In this document: in pieces, positions 1 to 5,921 of the stretch
Layout of the letters: each line of letters begins with the position of its first letter
How positions within the stretch are numbered: position 1 is the first letter of the stretch
NCBI GenBank assembly: GCA_937902285.1
Contig: CALGTB010000129.1
Coordinates: forward strand, 1-11,929
Length of the DNA stretch: 11,929 bases
Reading direction: 5' to 3'
From: an uncultured Actinomycetes bacterium
GTDB lineage: Bacteria > Actinomycetota > Actinomycetes > S36-B12
Made by a program: the position numbers and the translations under genes
Notes under the pieces: model-generated
The model's database searches: none
What the model was told of the DNA's origin: nothing
The model's input: only the letters and a program-made list of their open reading frames with translations

Positions 1-28
1 TCCACACCCTCCCCTGACAGGTGCAGCC

Positions 29-673
29 ATGGCCGTTCGCGTCGACCTGAACATCTCGCTCGACGGCTTCGCGACCACGACGGACCAGACCCCCGAGAAC
101 CCGTTCGGCGACGACTGGCCGCGACTGGTGAGCGCGTACATCGCCACCAGGACCATGCGCGCCCGCGTCCTGCACGACACCTCGGGCGAGGGCACGACGG
201 GCGTGGACGACAGGTACGCGAGCGCCTACTTCGACGGGATCGGCGCCGAGATCATGGGCGCGGGGATGTTCGGACTGCACAACTTCCCGGACGACCCGGA
301 GTGGCGAGGCTGGTGGGGCGACGAGCCTCCGTTCGGATACCCGGTCTTCGTGCTGACGCACACCGCTCCCCGGCCGTCCATCGAGATGGCCGGGGGCACG
401 ACGTTCCACTTCCTGGCGACAACCCCGCACGAGGCCCTCGAACGGGCCACCGCGGTCGCCGACGGCATGGACGTCCGTGTCGGGGGCGGAGCCACCGTCG
501 TGCGCGAGTTCCTCAAGGCACGGCTCGTCGACCAGCTGCATGTCGCGATCGTTCCGATCGTCCTCGGCAGCGGCATCCGCCTGTGGGACGACCTCCGCGG
601 ACTGGAGTCGGGCTACGCGGTTACGTCCGAGACAGCCGAGAGCGGCACGGTCCACCTCACGTTCCGCCGCTAG
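29..673 (+). CDS. RibD C-terminal / dihydrofolate-reductase-like family protein
   Basis: This 214-residue protein looks like the bifunctional deaminase-reductase C-terminal (RibD_C, DHFR-like) family. These are NAD(P)H-binding, Rossmann-like reductases, and most have no assigned substrate. The first strand reads VDLNISLDGF (residues 5-14), the usual opening of the family. GAEIMGAGMFG (72-82) matches the 'D-x-x-x-x-G-R-x-T' helix region loosely. The C-terminal signature VGGGATVVREFLKARLVDQL (151-170), followed by VPIVLGSGIRLW (175-186), is the clearest family mark. The length is normal to slightly long. The ATG is preceded by AGGTG five bases upstream, which fits a Shine-Dalgarno site. It stands alone on the + strand and converges with the next gene. 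Family assignment is firm; the reaction and substrate are unknown, and a role in folate or riboflavin synthesis should not be assumed. Confidence 0.85.
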   Translation: MAVRVDLNISLDGFATTTDQTPENPFGDDWPRLVSAYIATRTMRARVLHDTSGEGTTGVDDRYASAYFDGIGAEIMGAGMFGLHNFPDDPEWRGWWGDEPPFGYPVFVLTHTAPRPSIEMAGGTTFHFLATTPHEALERATAVADGMDVRVGGGATVVREFLKARLVDQLHVAIVPIVLGSGIRLWDDLRGLESGYAVTSETAESGTVHLTFRR

Positions 674-703
674 GCCCGAATCCGGCGAGACAGTGACGCC
701 ACA

Positions 704-721
704 GGCGGCCAGGTTGCCGTC
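704..721 (+). terminator. Weak hairpin after the RibD-like gene
   Basis: GGCGGC (704-709) and GCCGTC (716-721) can form a six-pair stem with one G-U pair and a six-base loop in the + strand RNA. It lies 30 bases past the stop, in the short gap between convergent genes. There is no T tract. Confidence 0.25.
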
Positions 722-1046
722 AGCCCGCCAGTCGGATCCGCTGCGGTGACGTCGGACCGGTCCGCACCACCACGCCCTCGCACTCCAGGTCGACCTTGAC
801 GAAGCGGATCCAGTTCGTGAAGCGACCGCTCGGGAAGCTCGGGTGCCCCGCCAGCTGGACCTCCGCCGCAGCGATGAGGTCCTTGAGCAGCACCCCGTTG
901 CCTTCATCGAGGTCCTCGAGCGTGTCGAGGATGAACGCCCTCAGGACGTCGTACTGCTCCAAGGCGATGGTCCACGTCTCGTAGCCGTCCGCACGAACCG
1001 CACTGCGAAGCCGACGTCGCCCGGGTGGATGGAGTGCTTGAGCCAC
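720..1046 (-). CDS. Small DUF6958-like protein, N-terminus probably frameshifted
   Basis: The open frame gives 108 residues from a GTG start. The body, from GYETWTIALEQYDVL to the end, has a compact helical domain and the string RFTNWIRFVKVDLECEGVV, which resembles the DUF6958 family from memory; no function is known for it. The GTG has a strong purine-rich site (GGGGAGGGG, 1053-1061) six bases upstream. However, the first 19 codons of this frame use A or T at the third position in about 11 cases, unlike the rest of the window, and encode an Arg/Pro-rich stretch. A different frame over 1063-986 has almost all G/C third positions and reads like protein. The gene was therefore probably longer and has lost one base near 984-990, or the sequence has an error there. 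It lies 51 bases behind the DUF1801 gene and may share the ychF transcript. Family call is moderate; the reality of the C-terminal 85 or so residues is good. Confidence 0.6.
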   Translation of the reverse strand: MAQALHPPGRRRLRSAVRADGYETWTIALEQYDVLRAFILDTLEDLDEGNGVLLKDLIAAAEVQLAGHPSFPSGRFTNWIRFVKVDLECEGVVVRTGPTSPQRIRLAG

Positions 1047-1063
1047 GACAGTCCCCTCCCCAT
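986..1063 (-). pseudogene. Out-of-frame N-terminal segment of the DUF6958-like gene
   Basis: Read from an ATG at 1063, this frame gives MGRGLSWLKHSIHPGDVGFA and then VRFVRT. About 24 of 26 codons end in G or C, matching the coding style of the window. It closes soon after in its own frame, but joins in sense to GYETWTIALE of the neighbouring frame if one base is added near 984-990. I read it as the true N-terminus of the gene annotated at 720-1046, separated by a one-base deletion or a sequencing error. Confidence 0.5.
1053..1061 (-). promoter_or_regulatory. Ribosome binding site before GTG 1046
   Basis: GGGGAGGGG lies six bases before the GTG at 1046 and supports that start. It falls inside codons 2-4 of the alternative frame starting at 1063, so it could instead be a coincidence of coding sequence. 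Confidence 0.4.
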
Positions 1064-1077
1064 CAGCCTGCTGGAAT

Positions 1078-1096
1078 GGCGGACCGCTCGCCCGCC
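1078..1096 (-). other. Short hairpin just after the DUF1801 stop codon
   Basis: On the minus strand GGCGG and CCGCC form a 5-bp stem with a 9-base loop, starting two bases after the TAG of the DUF1801 gene. No T tract follows. It could partly terminate or process the transcript between the DUF1801 and DUF6958-like genes. A stem this short in such GC-rich DNA is weak evidence. Confidence 0.2.
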
Positions 1097-1097
1097 G

Positions 1098-1478
1098 CTA
1101 CGACCGGACCCAGGCCCCGATGAGCCCGAGAAGCTCCGGCAGGCGCTCGTCGAACTCCGGGGCGCTCGGCACGTCCACCACGCCGCGATCGGGTCCCACC
1201 CACGTCACGAGCGTCGACTCGACCTCGAAGGCCGATGCCGGTGCCTTCGACGTCACGGCCCCGCGGTGCAGGACCACCAGGAATCGGTCGCCGGGATGCA
1301 GCTGGAAGGTGACCCGATCGATGCCCCCATAGACGAAGTTCGGAGCATTCCACTTGACGTTCTCTGAGAATCCAGGGTCCGCCGCGAGGATGGCTTCGCG
1401 CAGACGGGCAATGTCCGCGTGACGTGGGTGCGTCAACTGGTCGAGGTACCGCTGGACGTCGTCGGCGTGGTCAGACAT
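1098..1478 (-). CDS. DUF1801 domain protein (YdhG-like)
   Basis: This 126-residue protein has the DUF1801 fold signature: an N-terminal helix pair (VQRYLDQL, RLREAILAADPGF), then ENVKWNAPNFVYGG (39-52), the conserved 'E-x-x-K-W-x-x-P-x-F' type motif. A beta-rich part with HPGDRFLVVLHRGA (61-74) follows. Family members are small cytosolic proteins of unknown function. The frame stays open back to 1502, but the ATG at 1478 is the better start: it begins MSDHADDV and overlaps the last 8 bases of ychF, a classic arrangement for translational coupling. No good Shine-Dalgarno site precedes it, which also favours re-initiation by ribosomes ending ychF. The pair is likely co-transcribed. There is no evidence of a functional link with YchF beyond position. 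Confidence 0.85.
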   Translation of the reverse strand: MSDHADDVQRYLDQLTHPRHADIARLREAILAADPGFSENVKWNAPNFVYGGIDRVTFQLHPGDRFLVVLHRGAVTSKAPASAFEVESTLVTWVGPDRGVVDVPSAPEFDERLPELLGLIGAWVRS

Positions 1479-2544
1479 TGAACCGGAACTCGACGACGTC
1501 ACCGTCCGCCATCACGTAGTCCTTGCCCTCGATCCGCACCTTGCCCTTGGCCTTCGCCTCGGCCATCGAGCCAGCCGCGACGAGATCGTTGAACGAGACG
1601 ACCTCGGCCTTGATGAAGCCCTTCTGGAAGTCGGTGTGGATCACGCCGGCGGCCTCAGGAGCGGTGGCCGCCTTGGGGATCGTCCAGGCCCGCGCCTCCT
1701 TGGGCCCGGCGGTGAGGTACGTCTGCAGCCCGAGCGTGGCGAATCCCACGCGGGCGAGCGCATGGATGCCCGACTCGTCCTGGCCGACGGACTGCAGGAG
1801 CTCGAGGGCCTCAGCCTCGTCGAGCTCGAGGAGCTCGGCCTCGAGCTTGGCGTCGAGGAACACCGCCTCGGCGGGAGCCACCATGTCGCGCATGCGCTGC
1901 TTGAAGCCCTCGTCGGCCAGCTCGGCCTCGTCGACGTTGATGACGTACAGGAAGGGCTTGGCTGTCAGCAGGAACAGCTCGCGCAGGGGTGCGGGATCGA
2001 CGCCTGAGGCGAAGATGGTCGTGCCGTTGTCGAGAAGTGCACGTGCCTCCTCGGCAGCGGCCAGCGCCCCGGCCTTGCTCTTGTCGGTGCGCGCCTCCTT
2101 CTGCAGTCGCGGCAGCGCCTTGTCGATGGTCTGGAGGTCGGCGAGGATCAGCTCGGTGTTGATCGTCTCCATGTCCTCCTCTGGAGAGACACGGCCTTCG
2201 ACATGCACCACGTCGTCGTCAGTGAACGCGCGAAGGACCTGGCAGATCGCGTCGGACTCGCGGATGTTGGCGAGGAACTTGTTGCCGAGCCCGGCCCCCT
2301 CGCTGGCACCCTTGACGATGCCGGCGATGTCGACGAAGACGACCGAGGCGGGCAGGATGCGCTCCGAGCCGAAGATGCTGGCGAGCACGTCGAGCCGAGG
2401 ATCGGGCACTCCGACCACGCCCGTGTTGGGCTCGATGGTCGCGAACGGGTAGTTGGCGGCGAGGACGTTGTTCTTCGTCAGGGCGTTGAACATGGTCGAC
2501 TTGCCGACGTTGGGAAGTCCGACGATTCCGATGGTGAGGGCCAC
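1471..2544 (-). CDS. ychF: YchF/OLA1 family redox-regulated P-loop ATPase
   Basis: This 357-residue protein is a full-length YchF, an Obg-related, ribosome-associated P-loop NTPase that in studied members prefers ATP over GTP. In order: P-loop GLPNVGKS (residues 9-16); switch region YPFATIEPN (32-40); DIAG (72-75); a long helical coiled-coil insert at about 125-170; INVDE (202-206) where GTPases carry NKxD, consistent with relaxed base specificity; and a C-terminal TGS domain from about 275 ending GDVVEFRFNV. The start is GTG at 2544; the sequence before it is short and divergent with the DUF6542 gene. A TAGGAT hexamer lies eight bases before the GTG, so the message may have almost no leader. 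The stop overlaps the DUF1801 start. Identity is near certain; the physiological role of YchF in actinobacteria is not settled by this sequence. Confidence 0.97.
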   Translation of the reverse strand: MALTIGIVGLPNVGKSTMFNALTKNNVLAANYPFATIEPNTGVVGVPDPRLDVLASIFGSERILPASVVFVDIAGIVKGASEGAGLGNKFLANIRESDAICQVLRAFTDDDVVHVEGRVSPEEDMETINTELILADLQTIDKALPRLQKEARTDKSKAGALAAAEEARALLDNGTTIFASGVDPAPLRELFLLTAKPFLYVINVDEAELADEGFKQRMRDMVAPAEAVFLDAKLEAELLELDEAEALELLQSVGQDESGIHALARVGFATLGLQTYLTAGPKEARAWTIPKAATAPEAAGVIHTDFQKGFIKAEVVSFNDLVAAGSMAEAKAKGKVRIEGKDYVMADGDVVEFRFNV

Positions 2545-2552
2545 GACAGGCG

Positions 2553-2558
2553 ATCCTA
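2553..2558 (-). promoter_or_regulatory. -10-like hexamer before ychF
   Basis: TAGGAT ends eight bases before the GTG of ychF. With a start of transcription about seven bases downstream, the mRNA would begin at or beside the GTG. I see no -35 element. AGGA within the same stretch could alternatively act as a weak ribosome binding site nine bases from GTG, in which case the promoter would lie further up. Confidence 0.5.
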
Positions 2559-2596
2559 GTGGGGCGTCGAACGGCCGCGGTCGCCGCGAACCGGGG

Positions 2597-2618
2597 GTCC
2601 GTTGAGTACGGTACGGAC
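2597..2618 (+). promoter_or_regulatory. -10-like hexamer and flanking dyad before the DUF6542 gene
   Basis: TACGGT (2607-2612) lies six bases before GTG 2619. It is enclosed by an inverted repeat, GTCCGT (2597-2602) and ACGGAC (2613-2618), whose right arm abuts the start codon. No clear -35 is visible. The hexamer spacing fits leaderless transcription; the dyad might be an operator, or chance. Confidence 0.45.
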
Positions 2619-3491
2619 GTGGTGACGCCCGACGACGCTTCCGGCCGCGAGCCGATCGACCCGGTCTTCGCTGGCCTGTTCCGCCCCGAGGACCTCCACC
2701 CGGTCGCGCCTGAACCCGAGCCGGAGCTGGTGCACGAGGCCGAGCCGGAGCCGTTGGTCGAGCCCGAGCCGGAGCCGGTGGATGAGACTGCCGACGAGCC
2801 CGAGCCCGCCGCCGCCGCCGAAGCCCCTGAGCCGGTGCCCGCTGCTGCCGACGTCGACACGGGCCGGCTGTTCCGCAGCCAGGGGGTCATCGGCGAGTCG
2901 GCCGCCGTCCTCGCCCTCACCTCGGACCACGGGGGACGCCTGCGCACCCTCGCGCGCGAGCAGTCCGACCCCCCGCCCGCGGTGGTCCCGGCGGGCGCCG
3001 CCCCGGTGCTGATCGCTCCCGACGGTGCCGTGATCGCCGCTGACGCCGGACTGTTGGACGATGCACCCGTGAAGCAGTCCCGACGCGAGCGCCGCAGCAG
3101 TGCCGCGCGGGACACCGGTCATCGCATGTCGGGCATCTCGGCCGGGGCCGTCTACATCATCGTGATCGGCGTCACGGTCATCGTCGGCGTCATCAATGCG
3201 TGGCTCGGCGGCGGCGAGCTGGGCTGGCCCACGGGAGTCGCGCTGGTCGCCAGCAGCGTCTACTGCGCCCTGCGGGTGCGCCGTGACGACGACGTCGTCG
3301 CGTTCATCACTCCCCCGATCGCCTTCTTCCTCGCTGCGATCACCGCAGGTCAGGCGTTCCGTGGCGCGTCCGGCGGCGGCCTCATCAATCGGGCCCAGCT
3401 CGTCTTCTTCACCCTGGCGTACAACTGGTACTGGGTCATCGGCGCCACCGTCGTGGCACTGGTGATCGTCCTCGTGCGCCGCCGCCGCTAG
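2619..3491 (+). CDS. DUF6542 membrane protein with Pro/Glu-rich N-terminal tail
   Basis: From GTG 2619 the protein has 290 residues. Residues about 31-78 form a low-complexity acidic tail rich in PEPE and AEPEP units. A basic patch follows at 152-164 (KQSRRERRSSAAR). The C-terminal third is a membrane domain with four likely helices at about 174-194, 203-219, 228-247 and 271-286, ending in RRRR. That domain matches the actinobacterial DUF6542 family, often found near ispH; its function is unknown. The frame is open back to 2559, but the stretch before 2619 lacks a start signal, whereas TACGGT sits six bases before GTG 2619; GTG 2622 is an equal alternative. The tail is probably disordered and cytoplasmic. 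The stop TAG overlaps the ispH stop on the other strand in the shared tetranucleotide CTAG. Confidence 0.85.
   Translation: MVTPDDASGREPIDPVFAGLFRPEDLHPVAPEPEPELVHEAEPEPLVEPEPEPVDETADEPEPAAAAEAPEPVPAAADVDTGRLFRSQGVIGESAAVLALTSDHGGRLRTLAREQSDPPPAVVPAGAAPVLIAPDGAVIAADAGLLDDAPVKQSRRERRSSAARDTGHRMSGISAGAVYIIVIGVTVIVGVINAWLGGGELGWPTGVALVASSVYCALRVRRDDDVVAFITPPIAFFLAAITAGQAFRGASGGGLINRAQLVFFTLAYNWYWVIGATVVALVIVLVRRRR
2709..2852 (+). repeat. Degenerate gag-ccg repeat encoding Pro/Glu tail
   Basis: Repeated units such as gagccggagcc and gagcccgagcc run through this segment and encode the PE-rich tail of the DUF6542 protein. The repeat is imperfect, so it looks like an evolving low-complexity coding repeat rather than a recent microsatellite expansion. 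Confidence 0.6.
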
Positions 3492-4462
3492 TTGGGGCTG
3501 ACGTCGGCCTGCGCGGCCTTGATGTCGCGTCGCAGTTCCGGCGGAAGGGCGAACACGAGGGTCTCCTCAGCGGTCTCCACCTCGTCGACGTCGCCGAAGC
3601 CGGCCTGAGCGAGCCAGTCGAGCACCTCGTTGACGAGGATCTCCGGCACGGATGCCCCGCTCGTGACGCCGACCACGGTGGCGTCGTCGAACCAGCCCGG
3701 CTCGAGCTCGCGGGCGTAGTCGACCCGGTAGGCCGCTGCCGCACCGGCGTCGAGGGCCACCTCCACGAGGCGGACCGAGTTGGACGAGTTGCCCGAGCCC
3801 ACGACGATGACGACATCGCACTTCGGAGCGATGGCCTTGACGGCCGCCTGGCGGTTCTGGGTGGCGTAGCAGATGTCGTCGCTGGGCGGGCTGATGAGCT
3901 GCGGGAATCGGGCCTTGAGGGCGTCGACGGTCTGGATCGTCTCGTCGACCGAGAGGGTCGTCTGCGACAGCCAGATCAGCTTGTCGGTGTTCTCGACCTC
4001 CACGGTCGCGGCCTCATCGGGATGCTCCACCAGCGTCATCACCTCGGGGGCCTCGCCCATGGTGCCGACGACCTCCTCGTGCCCCTCGTGACCGATGAGC
4101 AGGATCTGGTAGCCCTCGTTCGCGAACCGCCGCGCCTCGGAGTGCACCTTCGTGACCAGCGGGCACGTGGCATCGATCGTCTTCAGGTTGCGCTGGAGCG
4201 ACTGCTCGTGGACCACGGGAGCGACGCCGTGCGCGGAGAACACGACCGTCGAGCCCTCGGGGATCTCCTCGACCTCGTCGACGAAGATGGCGCCGCGGGC
4301 GATGAGCGCCTCAACGACGTACTTGTTGTGGACGATCTCCTTGCGCACGTACACCGGCGGACCGTAGAGGTCGAGGGCCTTCTCGACCGTCACGACGGCG
4401 CGGTCCACGCCGGCGCAGTATCCGCGAGGAGCGGCCAGCAGGACCTTCTTCGGCTCGGGCAT
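3488..4462 (-). CDS. ispH: 4-hydroxy-3-methylbut-2-enyl diphosphate reductase (IspH/LytB)
   Basis: This 324-residue enzyme catalyses the last step of the MEP pathway, reducing HMBPP to isopentenyl and dimethylallyl diphosphate with a [4Fe-4S] cluster in the cytosol. The three expected cluster cysteines are present: Cys16 in APRGYCAGVDRA, Cys100 in DATCPLVTKVH and Cys198 in DDICYATQNRQ. Also visible are the substrate-binding histidines in VHNKYVV (44-50) and SAHGVAP (76-82), the catalytic region GHEGHEEVVGTMGE (124-137) with its glutamate, WLSQTTLSVDET (164-175) and GSGNSSNSVRL. Length is standard. The ATG at 4462 is supported by TACGAT six bases upstream. It is divergent from xseA with a 74-base gap and ends overlapping the DUF6542 stop. 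All catalytic features are intact, so the enzyme should be active. Confidence 0.97.
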   Translation of the reverse strand: MPEPKKVLLAAPRGYCAGVDRAVVTVEKALDLYGPPVYVRKEIVHNKYVVEALIARGAIFVDEVEEIPEGSTVVFSAHGVAPVVHEQSLQRNLKTIDATCPLVTKVHSEARRFANEGYQILLIGHEGHEEVVGTMGEAPEVMTLVEHPDEAATVEVENTDKLIWLSQTTLSVDETIQTVDALKARFPQLISPPSDDICYATQNRQAAVKAIAPKCDVVIVVGSGNSSNSVRLVEVALDAGAAAAYRVDYARELEPGWFDDATVVGVTSGASVPEILVNEVLDWLAQAGFGDVDEVETAEETLVFALPPELRRDIKAAQADVSPN

Positions 4463-4468
4463 GAGTCC

Positions 4469-4474
4469 ATCGTA
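4469..4474 (-). promoter_or_regulatory. -10-like hexamer before ispH
   Basis: TACGAT on the minus strand lies six bases before the ispH ATG, with no Shine-Dalgarno sequence between. This predicts a leaderless ispH message. The -35 region has no recognisable TTGAC-like element. Confidence 0.5.
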
Positions 4475-4489
4475 AGGGCCGCACGGCAG

Positions 4490-4515
4490 CCCCGCTTGGG
4501 CGCTGGCCCGCGGGG
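4490..4515. promoter_or_regulatory. Inverted repeat in the ispH-xseA divergent promoter region
   Basis: CCCCGC (4490-4495) and GCGGGG (4510-4515) form a dyad with a 14-base centre midway between two divergent start codons. It could be an operator serving both genes. GC-only arms of six bases arise easily by chance here. Confidence 0.2.
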
Positions 4516-4523
4516 TGACGGCC

Positions 4524-4529
4524 TAGGCT
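4524..4529 (+). promoter_or_regulatory. -10-like hexamer before xseA
   Basis: TAGGCT ends seven bases before the xseA ATG and sits partly in the palindrome GCCTAGGC (4521-4528). No Shine-Dalgarno site precedes the ATG. A good -35 is not visible at 17-19 bases. Confidence 0.5.
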
Positions 4530-4536
4530 CAGCGGC

Positions 4537-5697
4537 ATGGCCCTGGAGACGAGCGCGGAGTCGCCTGTCCCGGTGCGCACGATCTCCCGGATGCTGGCCG
4601 ACTGGATCGGCCGGCTCGGTGGTGTCTGGATCGAGGGGCAGGTGGCTGAGTACCGGCCGCGACCGGGTGCCCGCATGCACTTCCTCGTGCTCCGCGACAC
4701 CGACGTGGACATGTCGCTGAGCGTCTCGGCCGACCCGGGCGTCATCGGGCGCATCGATCCCCCGCTCGCCGAGGGGCAGCGGGTCGTGGTGCACGCCAAG
4801 CCCGACTTCTACACCGGGCGCGGGTCACTGTCGCTGCGCGCCCGTGAGATCCGCCCCATCGGCCTCGGCGCCCTGCTCGCCGAGCTGGCCCGGCTCCGCG
4901 ACCTGCTCGCCGCCGAGGGCCTGTTCGCTCCTGAGCGCAAGAAGCCGCTCCCCTTCATCCCCCAGCGCATCGGCCTCATCTGCGGTCGCGCCAGCGCCGC
5001 GATGGACGACGTGCTCGTCAACGCCCGCGAGCGGTGGCCAGCGATCCAGTTCGAGGTTCGCGAAGTGGCCGTCCAGGGCGTCCAGGCCGTGCCGGCCGTC
5101 ACCGCCGCCCTCGCCGAGCTGGACGCCCTTCCCGAGGTCGACGTCATCATCCTGACCCGCGGGGGCGGCAGCGTGGAGGACCTCCTTCCGTTCAGCAACG
5201 AAGCCCTCGTCCGCGCCGTTGCAGCGTGCGTCACTCCCGTCGTGAGCGCCATCGGCCACGAGCAGGATGCCCCTCTCGTCGACTTCGTCGCCGACCTGCG
5301 CGCGTCGACGCCGACCGATGCCGCCAAGCGCGTGGTGCCGTCGCTGGCCGAGCAGCGGCATCTCATCGACGGCCTGCGCCGCCGCGGCGCCGTCGTGCTG
5401 CGCCACATGATCGACCGCGAGGAGCAGGGGCTCCGCCATCGTCGCCAGCGGTCGCGTGCCATCGTGCTCAACAGGCTCGAGGCCGCCGGCAGCGACATCG
5501 AGCACCTCACCGCCCGGGCACGATCACTCTCGCCCGCGGCCACCCTCGAGCGCGGGTATGCGATCGTCACGACCGCGGACGGGACCATCGCCCGCCGGGC
5601 CGATCAGGTCGATGCCGGCGACATCCTCGACATCCGGCTGTCCGACGGCCGGGTCACCGCTCGCGCCCTCGGTGACGATCCTGCCGCCGAGAACTAG
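4537..5697 (+). CDS. xseA: Exodeoxyribonuclease VII large subunit
   Basis: This 386-residue protein is the catalytic subunit of ExoVII, which degrades single-stranded DNA from both ends to oligonucleotides and works in DNA repair in a complex with several XseB chains. The N-terminal OB fold spans about residues 12-108 (VWIEGQVAEYRPRPGARMHF). The catalytic domain holds GLICGRASAAMDDVL (146-160), LTRGGGSVEDLLPFSNE (206-222) and SAIGHEQDAPLVDFVADLRAS (from 237), the family's core GGGS-x-ED-L and GHE-x-D motifs. A long charged coiled coil follows at about 265-330, then a short C-terminal domain with LERGYAIVT. The protein is somewhat shorter than the E. coli enzyme but typical for actinobacteria. 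The ATG follows TAGGCT by seven bases. xseB begins 10 bases after the stop, so the two subunits are made from adjacent genes. Confidence 0.96.
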   Translation: MALETSAESPVPVRTISRMLADWIGRLGGVWIEGQVAEYRPRPGARMHFLVLRDTDVDMSLSVSADPGVIGRIDPPLAEGQRVVVHAKPDFYTGRGSLSLRAREIRPIGLGALLAELARLRDLLAAEGLFAPERKKPLPFIPQRIGLICGRASAAMDDVLVNARERWPAIQFEVREVAVQGVQAVPAVTAALAELDALPEVDVIILTRGGGSVEDLLPFSNEALVRAVAACVTPVVSAIGHEQDAPLVDFVADLRASTPTDAAKRVVPSLAEQRHLIDGLRRRGAVVLRHMIDREEQGLRHRRQRSRAIVLNRLEAAGSDIEHLTARARSLSPAATLERGYAIVTTADGTIARRADQVDAGDILDIRLSDGRVTARALGDDPAAEN

Positions 5698-5700
5698 AGT
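5672..5700 (+). promoter_or_regulatory. Possible xseB promoter inside the end of xseA
   Basis: GTGACG (5672-5677) and TAGAGT (5695-5700) are 17 bases apart, and TAGAGT ends seven bases before the xseB ATG. The hexamer includes the xseA stop codon. This could give a second, leaderless xseB message in addition to read-through from xseA, allowing extra small subunit to be made. Confidence 0.45.
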
Positions 5701-5707
5701 CGCATCC

Positions 5708-5902
5708 ATGGCCGCCAAGGAGCCCACCTACGAGCAGGCACGCGACGAGCTCGCGGGCGTCGTCGCCTCCCTGGAGGCGGGCGGGCTCACCCTCGAGCAG
5801 TCGCTCGCGCTCTGGGAGCGCGGCGAGGAGCTCGCACGCATCTGCCAGGGCTGGCTCGAGGACGCGCGCGGTCGGCTCGACGCAGCCGAGCCGCCGGAGT
5901 AG
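5708..5902 (+). CDS. xseB: Exodeoxyribonuclease VII small subunit
   Basis: This 64-residue protein has the standard two-helix XseB form: TYEQARDELAGVVASLEAG, then LTLEQSLALWERGEELARIC, the conserved part of the family, and a short charged end. XseB chains pack on the coiled coil of XseA to form the ExoVII holoenzyme. The ATG at 5708 is chosen because the protein then begins exactly where family members do, although the frame is open far upstream inside xseA. No Shine-Dalgarno sequence is seen; the start follows a TAGAGT hexamer by seven bases and the xseA stop by ten. Its stop is one base from the stop of the convergent DUF4245 gene. Confidence 0.95.
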   Translation: MAAKEPTYEQARDELAGVVASLEAGGLTLEQSLALWERGEELARICQGWLEDARGRLDAAEPPE

Positions 5903-5921
5903 GTCAGCCGGCCGGCTCGGC
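5885..5921. terminator. Hairpin shared by convergent xseB and DUF4245 ends
   Basis: GCCGAGCCG (5885-5893) pairs perfectly with CGGCTCGGC (5913-5921). With one bulged C at 5912, CCGG (5894-5897) and CCGG (5908-5911) extend it to 13 pairs. The 10-base loop (5898-5907) contains both stop codons, TAG of xseB and TGA of the DUF4245 gene. There is no T tract on either side, so a classical intrinsic terminator is not proven, but a strong, two-way stem at convergent ends fits a terminator or transcript-end stabiliser. Confidence 0.5.

Noticed and set aside
735..742. CGGATCCG palindrome near the end of the DUF6958-like gene
   Set aside because: Eight-base palindromes are expected by chance at this frequency, and it lies within codons.
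2700..2840. Gag-ccg repeats as a CRISPR or tandem DNA repeat array
   Set aside because: Units are short, irregular and in phase with codons for Pro and Glu, with no spacers. It is a coding low-complexity tract.
2219..3115. Long open frame (298 codons) on the minus strand crossing ychF and the DUF6542 gene
   Set aside because: It overlaps two well-supported genes, is Ser/Gly/Arg-rich low-complexity sequence, and matches no family. GC-rich DNA leaves such antisense frames open.
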